In this document: positions 7,920-15,840 of the stretch, in pieces
Layout of the letters: every line of letters begins with the position of its first letter
Numbering within the stretch: the first letter of the stretch is position 1
From: an uncultured Desulfosoma sp.
Lineage (GTDB): Bacteria; Desulfobacterota; Syntrophobacteria; Syntrophobacterales; DSM-9756
Direction of reading: 5' to 3'
Assembly (NCBI GenBank): GCA_937960435.1
Contig: CALGPN010000029.1
Coordinates: forward strand, 1-44,046
Length of the DNA: 44,046 bases
Translations under genes and position numbers: made by a program
The notes under the pieces: generated by a model
Databases searched by the model: none
Seen by the model: the letters and a program-made list of their open reading frames with translations, nothing else
Told to the model about the DNA's origin: nothing

Positions 7920-8256
7920 TCAATTTTATGTACCTTGTCTCACAAGCGCGGTCAAGCCAAAAAATCAGGGCAAAAGCAAACAAGGGAGGCGGCCCCCGGC
8001 CGTGTGCCGAACCCGAAGCCTGTCGGTCACCCCCACACCCTCTCCTCCACCGACACATTCTGAGCGCCCCCTGGGTCCCCCCACAGGCTTTCGACATTCC
8101 CGTTGTTCCCGTAGGTTGGGGTGAGCGCAGCGAACCCCAACACCGACGCCCCGCTCCTCACCAATAAAACTTACTGTGTGGCCGTTTCGGGGCCGCCGCG
8201 AAAAAGGCGTGGAGAACGGCGCGGAGCTCTTTACAGAATGACGGGGGATTGGGGAT
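7920..8256. other. Intergenic stretch between dnaE2 3' end and tetR promoter
   Basis: No gene is visible. The right-hand third carries a REP-like hairpin (8115-8141). No strong T-tract terminator for dnaE2 (ending at 8257) could be identified. The tetR promoter probably lies close to the operator, where AT-rich sequence (CAATTTTATG) begins at 7921. Confidence 0.4.
8115..8141. repeat. REP-like palindromic unit
   Basis: GTTGGGGT (8115-8122) and ACCCCAAC (8134-8141) form an 8-base-pair stem around an 11-base GC-rich loop (GAGCGCAGCGA). The motif GGTTGGGGTGAGC...GAACCCCAAC resembles dispersed intergenic palindromes I know from many proteobacterial genomes. Only one copy is seen in this window, so its repeat status here is inferred. 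Confidence 0.5.
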
Positions 8257-11200
8257 TCACGCCACCGGTTCCAAATGGGAGACGGCAAGGTTCACGGCAC
8301 CGAAGGATTCCTCGACCGTTCCCCGGAGAGCATAGGGCCGTTCCCAGCCCAAGGTTTGGCAAAAACGGCGGTAGGCGTCGGGGAAAAAAACCGTTTCGTA
8401 AATGGCCGTCTCGTCTTCGAAAGAAACAAACGCCATGGGATCCCCTTCCCGAGTGACCACCTCTTTGCGGGTGATGGGCCAGCCTTTGAGCCACACCGTT
8501 TCCCCCACAAGACGGGGCATGTCCGCGGCGCGCACCCACGGCCGAGGGCGCTTGCGGTAGGCGGCTTCGTCACAAGCCAGGGGATGCGCGGACAAAACAA
8601 AGCCCAAGGCTTCTTGCTCGTGACGCCACAAGAGCGTGGCGTCCGGAACCGGTAAAGCCGGCACAGGAACTGTGTCGGATCCTCGTTCCAAAAGATTGTT
8701 TTTCGCCCCAAGCTTCCCCTGTGTTTTCCCAAAACCCCGTGCCCGCCCCCTCGTCGAGGCGATATGCCGGACACCTTTGTCTCCGGGCTCGGTGCACCGG
8801 GCGTGAATCCACCACAGGAGCTGGGCCCGGTGGAATGCCCCGGCCAGGCCGTCCAACGCCCCGCTTTTGGCCAAGACCACCGCATCCGACGGCAGCAAAG
8901 CCACCCGTGTCCAAAGATCGTCCAACGACGCAAAAGGGCCGTTTCGGGAGCGCTCTTCCAGCAACCGTTCTACGGCTTCACGCCGAATGCCCCGTAGAAG
9001 CTGGAGCCCCAGCCGGATCTTCCGCCCTTTGCCCCAACACTTCCAACGACTCTCGTTCACATCGGGCCCAAGCACTTTCAACCCCATGCGCCGCGCCTCG
9101 GAAACATAGGCGAAGGCCGTGTAGTAGCCACCTCCGTTGGCGATGACCGCGGCCATGAATTCGGCAGGATAATGAACCTTGAGCCACGCCGATTTGAAGC
9201 TCACCAAGGCGTACGAGGCGGAATGGGGCTTACAAAACGAATAGCCGGCAAAGGACGTGAACATATCCCAAACCGCTCCGATGACGTCCTCGCCGACTCC
9301 CCGAGCCCGACAGCCGTCCTCGAAACGGCGCCGATAATCTTCGATCTGTTCCCGGCTTTTCTTGCTCAACACCTTGCGCAGCCCGTCCGCTTCCGCCCAG
9401 GAGAAGCCGGCCAGAGCCATGGCGCACAGAACCACGTGTTCCTGGTAAACCAAGATGCCGTAGGTTTCTTCCAGAAGGTCTTTTAAAGCGGGGTGGAACG
9501 GTTCGTAAGGCTTTCCATGGAGCCGTTCGATATAGGCGTGGATGTAACGGTTGGCGGCGGGCCGAATGATGGAGGAATGGATCACGAGATGCTCGAAATC
9601 GCCCCGGCAGGTCTTTTGTTGGAGCTGGCGCATGGCGGGCGATTCCACGTAGAAGACGCCCATGGTGTCGCCTCGAGCCAGCAGGGACTGGGTTTGGGGG
9701 TCATCCAGCGGGTTCAGGGAGGCGTAATCCATCCGGCGGCCCGTGTTTTCCTCAACCATGGTCAAAGCGTCCCGGATCACGCCCAGAGAGCGGTTTCCCA
9801 AAAGGTCGATTTTGACCAGCCCCCCTTCTTCCGCCTGATCCTTTTCCCACTGGATAATCCGCACCCCCTTGGCCGCCCGTTCCACCGGCACCCGGCGATC
9901 CACCCGATCCGGGGCGAGGACCATGCCGCCGCAATGCACCGAAAGATGCCGAGGAAGCCCTTCCAGCCGCGCGGCCAGTTCAAGAATTTCCGGCCACGGC
10001 GGGTCCAAAGGAAAGCCGCGAAACGCCGGGTGGGATCGAATCCGTTCCCCGATGCGTTCCGGTCGCGTCCAGCCGCTCAACCGCCGCGTCACTTCCGCGA
10101 TGTCGGCGGCGGACATTCCGTATACCTTGGCCGTTTCCCGCACCGCCGCCCGGGCGCCGAAACCCACGTGGTTGGCCACCATGGCGAACCGGTGCGACCC
10201 GTAGAGTCGTTCCACTTCTTCCAAGAGAAGATCCCGCTCGTCCCAGGGGAAGTCCACGTCGATGTCCGGGTGGTCCATGCGATGCGGGTTGAGGAATCGC
10301 TCGAAAACCAGCCGGTGCCGGATGGGATCCACATGGGTGATCCCCAAAAGGTAGCTCACCAGGCTCGCGGCGGCGCTCCCTCGGCCGCAATGGATGGGAC
10401 GACGGCCGACGATGTCGGCCACCACGAGGAAATAATCCACATAGCCCTTGGCGTGAATGAGTTCCAGTTCCACCGCCAGGCGCTTTTCCAACTCGGGAAA
10501 GCTTCGCCCGTAGCGCCGGACAATTCCTTCCCGGCAGCGTCGGACCAACTCATCGAAGCGATCTCCGGGACCGTCCCCGTAATGGGGGAAAACGGTTTCA
10601 AAACGCCCCCAATCCGCAAAGCACCCGCGCATGAGCGCTTCCCCACGGGCGACGGCGTCGGGACAGTGGGGGAAATGGCGTTCGGCATCTTGGGGCGGCT
10701 TCAGGAACGCTTCGGGCGATGCCAGTTCCCGGGGATCCAGGGTGCTCAAGGTGCTGTTGGTGTCAATGGCCCGAACGAGCCGGTGCAGGGAAAAATCTTC
10801 GGGATCGGCAAAATAGACGGGATGAAGGGCCACCGGAGGAATCCCCAGTTCCCGAGCCAGGCGCAAAGCTTTCCGCCCGACAGGTCCGGCAACGACGCCG
10901 ACATAGGTTTCCACCTTTGAAGAAACAGCCTGAAGAAAGCCGGCGTCGGCACTGATCACCGCCACGTGGGATCCCGCGTCGGGAAAATCCTTTTCCAGAG
11001 AGAAAGAGGGGTCCAGATGTCTCCGAGACACCCAAGGGCAAAGGATTTCGTAACCCTTCGGGTCTTTGGCGACGGCGATCACATGCCGTCCTTCATGTTC
11101 CAGATGCACGCCCACAACCGGAGCGACCCCGAAACGGCGGGCGGCGGCAAGGAAGCGCACCAGGCCGTAAAATCCGTTCCGGTCGGCGCACAAAACGGCC

Positions 11201-11292
11201 GTGTGGCCCCGTTCGGCCGCTCTTCGGCATAACGCTTCCGGGGAACTCGCCCCCCTCATGAAGGAATAAAACGTATGGACCACGCACAGCAT
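8257..11292 (-). CDS. dnaE2: Error-prone DNA polymerase III alpha subunit (DnaE2/ImuC type)
   Basis: A 1011-aa C-family DNA polymerase. The polymerase core motifs are clear: GRGSAAASLVSYLLGIT at 303-319, PDIDVDF at 342-348 with catalytic D343 and D345, and VKIDLLGNRSLGVI later in the palm. The C-terminus holds helix-hairpin and OB-type regions (VWLKGWPITRKEVVTREGDPMAFVSFED). The N-terminal PHP domain is eroded: where replicative DnaE has HxHSxYSLLDG this protein has VVHTFYSFMRG, missing one histidine and the aspartate. That erosion and the shortness compared with replicative DnaE (about 1160 aa) fit the DnaE2/ImuC class, which performs translesion synthesis. It follows imuB by 90 bases. The ATG has no good ribosome binding site; a GTG three codons later is an alternative start. 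Confidence 0.9.
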   Translation of the reverse strand: MLCVVHTFYSFMRGASSPEALCRRAAERGHTAVLCADRNGFYGLVRFLAAARRFGVAPVVGVHLEHEGRHVIAVAKDPKGYEILCPWVSRRHLDPSFSLEKDFPDAGSHVAVISADAGFLQAVSSKVETYVGVVAGPVGRKALRLARELGIPPVALHPVYFADPEDFSLHRLVRAIDTNSTLSTLDPRELASPEAFLKPPQDAERHFPHCPDAVARGEALMRGCFADWGRFETVFPHYGDGPGDRFDELVRRCREGIVRRYGRSFPELEKRLAVELELIHAKGYVDYFLVVADIVGRRPIHCGRGSAAASLVSYLLGITHVDPIRHRLVFERFLNPHRMDHPDIDVDFPWDERDLLLEEVERLYGSHRFAMVANHVGFGARAAVRETAKVYGMSAADIAEVTRRLSGWTRPERIGERIRSHPAFRGFPLDPPWPEILELAARLEGLPRHLSVHCGGMVLAPDRVDRRVPVERAAKGVRIIQWEKDQAEEGGLVKIDLLGNRSLGVIRDALTMVEENTGRRMDYASLNPLDDPQTQSLLARGDTMGVFYVESPAMRQLQQKTCRGDFEHLVIHSSIIRPAANRYIHAYIERLHGKPYEPFHPALKDLLEETYGILVYQEHVVLCAMALAGFSWAEADGLRKVLSKKSREQIEDYRRRFEDGCRARGVGEDVIGAVWDMFTSFAGYSFCKPHSASYALVSFKSAWLKVHYPAEFMAAVIANGGGYYTAFAYVSEARRMGLKVLGPDVNESRWKCWGKGRKIRLGLQLLRGIRREAVERLLEERSRNGPFASLDDLWTRVALLPSDAVVLAKSGALDGLAGAFHRAQLLWWIHARCTEPGDKGVRHIASTRGRARGFGKTQGKLGAKNNLLERGSDTVPVPALPVPDATLLWRHEQEALGFVLSAHPLACDEAAYRKRPRPWVRAADMPRLVGETVWLKGWPITRKEVVTREGDPMAFVSFEDETAIYETVFFPDAYRRFCQTLGWERPYALRGTVEESFGAVNLAVSHLEPVA

Positions 11293-11382
11293 CGTTTGGA
11301 CTACGCCCCAAACCCCCAGAGGCCACAGAGAAAAACGCCTCGAGAAAAACTTCGCCGCCCTCTGCGCCTCCGCGGTGAACTC

Positions 11383-12567
11383 TCACGCCCCCTCTCCCGC
11401 ATGCCCGCAGATCGTCACGCCCCAGAAGACGGCTTGTCGGCCGTAACGGCGGCGCACCGCATCCAAGGCCGCCTGGATCCGCCGTTCCCGCCCTTCGGCC
11501 CATCCCGCCTCGGGAAACAGGGCCAGTTGCCGCAAAGGCACCCGAAACCGGCTCCAGGTGACGGCAATCCGGCGCACCGCCACGCGCCTTCGGATCACCG
11601 AACGGGCACAATCGCGGACCGTTTCGAAAAGGAGTCGATCCAAGACCTGCCCCATGGGCTTCACATCCCGGGCCACCTGGACCTCTACCCCGTCGGCGTA
11701 GCGCACTTCCACAAGAACTCTGCCGGGAATGCGGTTCCGGCGTCTCAATATCCATCCCCCCTCTTCTGTGAGATCGAACAGCAGGGCCTCGATCCGATCC
11801 CGATCGATCTCGTCCCGTTCCAAGTCGCGAACCAGCCGAAGGGTGGCCTCTTTCTCGAAAGGCACCACCGGAAGATCATCTTCGCCGCGGGCCAATCGAA
11901 GGAGCCGCGGGGCATGCCCCCCGAAAACGGGCAGGAGCTCCCCCGGGCTCAAGGCCGCTAGATCTCCCACCTTGCGGATGTTGAAATCCATGAGGCGCCC
12001 CGCCGTCTTAGCCCCCACACCGGGCAAGGCTTCCACGGAAAGCCCGTGGAGAAAGGTGCGTTCCCCGCCCGGAAACACCCAACTCACATCCCCCACCCCG
12101 ACACATTCGGCGGCCACCTGACTCACCAACTTGTTTCCCGCAAGGCCCGCCCGGGTCGCCAGACGATGCCGGTGCAAGAAATGCTCTTCCATGCGGCAGG
12201 CCGTGTCCGTCGCCGGACCCCATAGACGCCGGGTTCCCGAAAGATCGACGAAGTACCGACCTAAGGCGCCCCCTTCCACCAAAGGAGAAAAGGCCCCAAG
12301 ATCCCGCAGGAGGGTTTCATGGGCGTGCCGGTAGAAGGCTCGGTCGGGAGGCACCACCTGCAGGGCGCGGCAACGCCGCAGGGCCACGGCGCACGGCATT
12401 CCTTCGCGGATGCCTTCGCGCCGGGCCAAGGGGTTGAGCGCCAAAATCACCGCCCGCCCGCCGGGATCGGCCACCACCAAAGGGCGGCGCGCCCGGGACG
12501 GATCCCGCAGTCCTTCCAAGACCGCACAAAAATCCGGCACATGAAGATGCACTACCGCCCGTTCCAT
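11383..12567 (-). CDS. imuB: ImuB-like Y-family polymerase homologue, catalytically inactive
   Basis: A 394-aa Y-family (DinB/ImuB) protein. The fold is recognisable from VVHLHVPDFCAVLE at the N-terminus, YFVDLSGTRRLWG near 105-117, GLAGNKLVSQVAA near 141-153 and the helix-hairpin-helix LPGVGAKTAGRL. The metal-binding carboxylates are gone: the usual DMD reads HVP (9-11), and the SIDE motif reads ALGR (101-104). ImuB proteins are known to be inactive polymerases that tether DnaE2 to the sliding clamp, and a clamp-binding motif QLALF is present at 347-351. GGAAGG precedes the ATG by 7 bases. With the dnaE2 gene downstream it forms an ImuBC mutasome cassette. No imuA-like gene lies next to it. 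Confidence 0.82.
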   Translation of the reverse strand: MERAVVHLHVPDFCAVLEGLRDPSRARRPLVVADPGGRAVILALNPLARREGIREGMPCAVALRRCRALQVVPPDRAFYRHAHETLLRDLGAFSPLVEGGALGRYFVDLSGTRRLWGPATDTACRMEEHFLHRHRLATRAGLAGNKLVSQVAAECVGVGDVSWVFPGGERTFLHGLSVEALPGVGAKTAGRLMDFNIRKVGDLAALSPGELLPVFGGHAPRLLRLARGEDDLPVVPFEKEATLRLVRDLERDEIDRDRIEALLFDLTEEGGWILRRRNRIPGRVLVEVRYADGVEVQVARDVKPMGQVLDRLLFETVRDCARSVIRRRVAVRRIAVTWSRFRVPLRQLALFPEAGWAEGRERRIQAALDAVRRRYGRQAVFWGVTICGHAGEGA

Positions 12568-12810
12568 GACTCATCCTTCCGGCACTTTCCCCCACACGAC
12601 GCCGTGGCTTTCGAGACGCTTCGGCGTTCCTAAGAGCCCAGGCATCCCCCTCCCGGTTTTTCGCCAACCCGGGGACCCCGCGCCCGGTCACGGGAGCACA
12701 CGCCTTGCCTTCCGGGGCTTATCGCCCCTTTGAGCGTCTTTTCGAGGCGTCCCGGCTCTCTCATGGTAAGGTGAATGAAAGGTGAAAGTCAAGGGTCGGA
12801 GAAGGGGTTT
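12568..12810. other. Intergenic region upstream of imuB
   Basis: About 240 bases with no gene. I searched by eye for a SOS box (E. coli CTGT-N8-ACAG or Gram-positive GAAC-N4-GTTC type) and found none that is convincing. An imperfect CCCGG / CCGGG hairpin lies near 12655-12676. The regulation of the imuB-dnaE2 pair is therefore not explained by the visible sequence. Confidence 0.3.
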
Positions 12811-13932
12811 TTACAGCGGGGCGTCGAACGCACGGGCATAGCCGGTCAGTTCCACATAGCCGAGGCCTTCCACAACGGCGCCTTCCCGCGTGCCGCGACC
12901 CGCCACAGACCCCTCCCAGTAGGTGACTCCCGTGCTGGACCCGGTTTCCAACTCCTGATCCGCCAGGTTCGGCGTCAGCTGCACGTCCAAAGCCAGCGCG
13001 GGCACTCGAAGACGCCATTGGGCCGGGTAAGTCGCTTCGGATCGAGGGCTTTTCCAAACGGAGAGGACGTCGACGGAGAAATCTTTCCGGTCAAGATGCC
13101 GCACGGCTCCCGAAGCGTCCACAAAGGTCCCGCTGGATGCGGCATGCCATGATCCGTCTTTTTGTCGCAAACCGAAGAGCATCAGCTCGGTTCCGTCGGA
13201 AAGCTGCACACTGAACCAGTCCCAACCTTGAAGGCCCGGCTCCAAAGGTTCGGAACTGTATTCGTGATCCATCCAGGCAGTGCCGGCAACGGAAAACGTC
13301 TCGGCACCCACGCGCACCGCCCCTTCGGCGGCCAATCGCGTGAAGCTGTAGTAACAACTGGCCCGTTCGGGGCTCGACCCTTTGACGCTGTAGCCGTCAT
13401 GACCGTGAAGGATCACGTTTTTTTGGGGAACAAGGCGAAGATCCAAACCGAAATCCGAAGTCTCCGCTCGCAGCTCCTGTCGGCTCGGCCCGATGGAAGC
13501 CCACCAGGGATGCACCCGAACCGTCACGGTATCCTGCGTCGTTTCCACTCCGGCCAGGCCCGACACCCCCCGCAACGCCTTTTCTTCGTAAAGAAAACGC
13601 CTTCCGGAAATATCGCTCAGCGCCGCATGGGCAAAATACAAATGGTTCGTCCGCCACGGAGACACCGGCCCGTCACCGGCCGCCGCATCCCCCCCGGGGG
13701 ACAACTGGGAACGGAAGAAGGTCAATTGGAAACCGAAGAGCCGCCCCGATTCCGTGCGCACGTTCCCCGTGTAGTACCACCATTCGGTGCGATAGCCGGG
13801 ATGGGCCCCGTGATCCTTGGGAAAGGTCATGCCGCACGGGCCGGTGACTTTGAGAAAGTCCACCGACGGCTCTTGAGCTTGCACGGTTACGCAAAGCACC
13901 AGGGACAAAATGACGGCCACAGCCCACTTCAC
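12811..13932 (-). CDS. Exported AttH/CrtC-type lipocalin-like protein
   Basis: A 373-aa protein with a Sec signal peptide (positively charged start, hydrophobic 4-16, cleavage near VQA-QE at 19-20). The mature part begins with the hallmark of the AttH / carotenoid 1,2-hydratase-like family, EWWYYTGNV at 50-58, and continues with LFGFQLTFFRS, TAWMDHEYSS and LQGWDWFSVQLSDG. In this family the fold is a pair of lipocalin-like barrels; members accompany AttEFG-type ABC exporters or act on carotenoids, but no such partner genes are nearby. Translation starts at a GTG with a strong AAGGAGG eight to nine bases upstream. It is divergent from the FAD oxidase gene with 123 bases between them. A periplasmic hydrophobic-ligand protein is the best description; the substrate is unknown. 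Confidence 0.8.
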   Translation of the reverse strand: MKWAVAVILSLVLCVTVQAQEPSVDFLKVTGPCGMTFPKDHGAHPGYRTEWWYYTGNVRTESGRLFGFQLTFFRSQLSPGGDAAAGDGPVSPWRTNHLYFAHAALSDISGRRFLYEEKALRGVSGLAGVETTQDTVTVRVHPWWASIGPSRQELRAETSDFGLDLRLVPQKNVILHGHDGYSVKGSSPERASCYYSFTRLAAEGAVRVGAETFSVAGTAWMDHEYSSEPLEPGLQGWDWFSVQLSDGTELMLFGLRQKDGSWHAASSGTFVDASGAVRHLDRKDFSVDVLSVWKSPRSEATYPAQWRLRVPALALDVQLTPNLADQELETGSSTGVTYWEGSVAGRGTREGAVVEGLGYVELTGYARAFDAPL

Positions 13933-13965
13933 CGTCGTTTCCTCCTTTAGTTGTTCATCATGACA

Positions 13966-13993
13966 TTGGACGACTCTTTCCGGTTAGTATATT
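13966..13993 (+). promoter_or_regulatory. Sigma-70-type promoter for the FAD oxidase gene
   Basis: TTGGAC (13966-13971), a 16-base spacer, and TATATT (13988-13993) make a good -35/-10 pair. Transcription would start near 14000, giving a leader of about 55 bases before the ATG at 14056. Confidence 0.55.
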
Positions 13994-14055
13994 TTTTCCC
14001 TACACTAAGGTGCACACGTGGAGAACCCCCCACCGAAGAGGCCGCCGAAAAAACG

Positions 14056-15483
14056 ATGAAAGCCGATGCTTCTTCCCTACCCGACGCGGTTTTTCACACG
14101 CTCCGAGAGATCGTCGGCCGTGAACATGTGCTCACGGCCCTGGAAGACCGAGTCCCCTACGGCTACGATGCCAGCAAGCTTTCCACGCCCCCCCAGGCTG
14201 TGGTCTTTCCGGGCGACGCCGCCGAAGCGGCCGAAATCATCCGGGTCGCCAACCGCTTTCGCTTTCCCGTTTACCCTCGTGGCGCCGGCAGCGGCATGGT
14301 GGGCGGGGCCGTGCCCGATCGCGGCGGTGTGGTCCTCTCTCTCGCGCGACTCAACCGAATCCTGGAACTGAACCCCGACGACATGATCGCCGTCGTGGAA
14401 CCGGCCGTGGTCACCGGTGTCCTCCAAAAAACCGTGGCCCAGTACGGCCTTTTCTACCCGCCGGACCCGGCGAGTCTGGACTTTTCCACCATCGGCGGCA
14501 ATGTGGCCACGTGCGCCGGAGGTCCCCGGGCCGTGAAATACGGGGTGACCCGAGATTACATCCTCGGCCTGGAGGCGATCCTGCCCACGGGAGAACTGAT
14601 CACCACGGGCACACGCACCATGAAAGGCGTCGTCGGCTATGATCTCACACGCCTTTTGGTGGGATCGGAAGGCACCTTGGGCGTCATCACCAAAGTCGTG
14701 CTGCGCCTCATCCCCGCTCCGGAAGCGGTGATGACCGCCTCGGCCGTCTTTGCCGCCATCGACCAGGCCGGCCGTGCCGTAAGCGCCGTGCTCAAAGCCC
14801 GGATTGTGCCCACCTGTTTGGAGCTTCTGGATCGGGCTACGCTCTGCGCCGTGGAAAACCACGTGCCCTTGGGGATTCCCCGGGAGGCCGACGGACTGCT
14901 CATCGCCGAAGTGGACGGCCCTTTGGAAGTTCTTCCCCGTCAGATGGCCGCCATGGAAAAGATTTTCCGCGATCACGGCGCCTTGGCCGTGTCGGTCGCG
15001 GAAACCGCTCAAGAAAGGGAAAAACTCTGGGCCGCCCGGCGGGCCATTTCTCCGGCCTTGGGCCGCATTCGTCCCGGAAAGATCAATGAAGACGTCACCG
15101 TGCCTCGCTCGCGCATCGCTGATCTCATCAAGTTCAATCAGGCCCTCGCCCGAAAATACGATCTCGTCATCGTCAGTTTCGGCCATGCCGGGGACGGCAA
15201 CATCCACACGAATATTATGGTGGACCGCTCCAATGGGGATGAAATGGCGCGGGCCGAAAAGGCTGTGGAAGAACTCTTCCGGGAGGTGCTCCGCTTAGGG
15301 GGCACGCTTTCGGGAGAGCACGGCGTCGGGATCACCAAGAGCCCTTTTTTCCAATGGGAAATCCACCCTGGGGCCTACGACGCCATGCTGCGCATCAAAC
15401 GCGCTCTAGACCCCAACAACATTTTGAATCCCGGCAAAATGTTCATTCCCAACCGCGCCTTTTTCCACACCCGATCCGGCTAA
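14056..15483 (+). CDS. GlcD/D-lactate dehydrogenase-type FAD-linked oxidase
   Basis: A 475-aa flavoprotein of the glycolate oxidase subunit GlcD / D-lactate dehydrogenase family, oxidising a 2-hydroxy acid to the 2-oxo acid. The FAD-binding PCMH domain (about 45-225) shows VYPRGAGSGMVGGAVP near 72-87 and the STIGGNVATCAGGPRAVKYG stretch; the C-terminal FAD-oxidase domain shows FGHAGDGNIHTN, GTLSGEHGVGITK and DPNNILNPGKMF. No Fe-S domain is fused to it and no GlcF-like subunit is beside it, so its electron acceptor must be encoded elsewhere. A longer frame reaches 13951, but it would include the -10 region of the likely promoter, so the ATG at 14056 is preferred although its ribosome binding site is weak. 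Natural substrate (lactate, glycolate or 2-hydroxyglutarate) cannot be told. Confidence 0.9.
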   Translation: MKADASSLPDAVFHTLREIVGREHVLTALEDRVPYGYDASKLSTPPQAVVFPGDAAEAAEIIRVANRFRFPVYPRGAGSGMVGGAVPDRGGVVLSLARLNRILELNPDDMIAVVEPAVVTGVLQKTVAQYGLFYPPDPASLDFSTIGGNVATCAGGPRAVKYGVTRDYILGLEAILPTGELITTGTRTMKGVVGYDLTRLLVGSEGTLGVITKVVLRLIPAPEAVMTASAVFAAIDQAGRAVSAVLKARIVPTCLELLDRATLCAVENHVPLGIPREADGLLIAEVDGPLEVLPRQMAAMEKIFRDHGALAVSVAETAQEREKLWAARRAISPALGRIRPGKINEDVTVPRSRIADLIKFNQALARKYDLVIVSFGHAGDGNIHTNIMVDRSNGDEMARAEKAVEELFREVLRLGGTLSGEHGVGITKSPFFQWEIHPGAYDAMLRIKRALDPNNILNPGKMFIPNRAFFHTRSG

Positions 15484-15840
15484 AACCTCCTGCGCCCAGA
15501 ATGATTCGCCGCTGGACGTTTTGATCGAAGGCGCCACGTGTCCCGGAGATCATTCCGGGAGCCTCGTTTTTGGGGGGCGTCTTGGGTCTGTCTTCGGGCT
15601 GGAGGGGAAAATTTCGGGCAAGGAACGCATGGCAAAAGGCACCCCGCAGGGGCTCCATGAAAATTCGCGAGAGAGCCTTCGCCTTCCAGAGCGAGAACGG
15701 CACGTTATCAGGTGTCTCTGAAATCTGCTCTTTGAACAGGGGCGGTTCCGGCGGTAACAGCCCCCAGGTCGTTGGTGCCTAGCATTTTTGACTCTCCCTC
15801 CCCTCCTCCAGGAGGAGAGGGAGAGTTTTCCATTCGTTCC
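15484..15840. other. Convergent intergenic region with two hairpins
   Basis: This gap lies between the FAD oxidase (plus) and qmoC (minus). It holds a GGGGC / GCCCC hairpin (15739-15764) and a larger stem-loop at 15792-15826. A 41-codon open frame (ATG at 15657, ending at 15782) has GGGG upstream, but its product resembles nothing I know; I do not call it a gene. Confidence 0.4.
15792..15826 (+). terminator. Stem-loop with short T-run
   Basis: CTCTCCCT...CTCCTCC pairs with GGAGGAG-AGGGAGAG, interrupted by a three-base bulge, and TTTTC follows on the plus strand. It would terminate plus-strand transcription from the FAD oxidase gene some 300 bases upstream. On the minus strand there is no T-run, so it is not a good terminator for qmoC. 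Confidence 0.5.

Noticed and set aside
9493-10920. A 475-codon plus-strand frame opposite dnaE2
   Set aside because: Shadow of dnaE2; no ribosome binding site and no recognisable protein.
12568-12810. SOS box upstream of imuB
   Set aside because: No CTGT-N8-ACAG or GAAC-N4-GTTC type palindrome could be found by eye; a species-specific LexA site cannot be ruled out.
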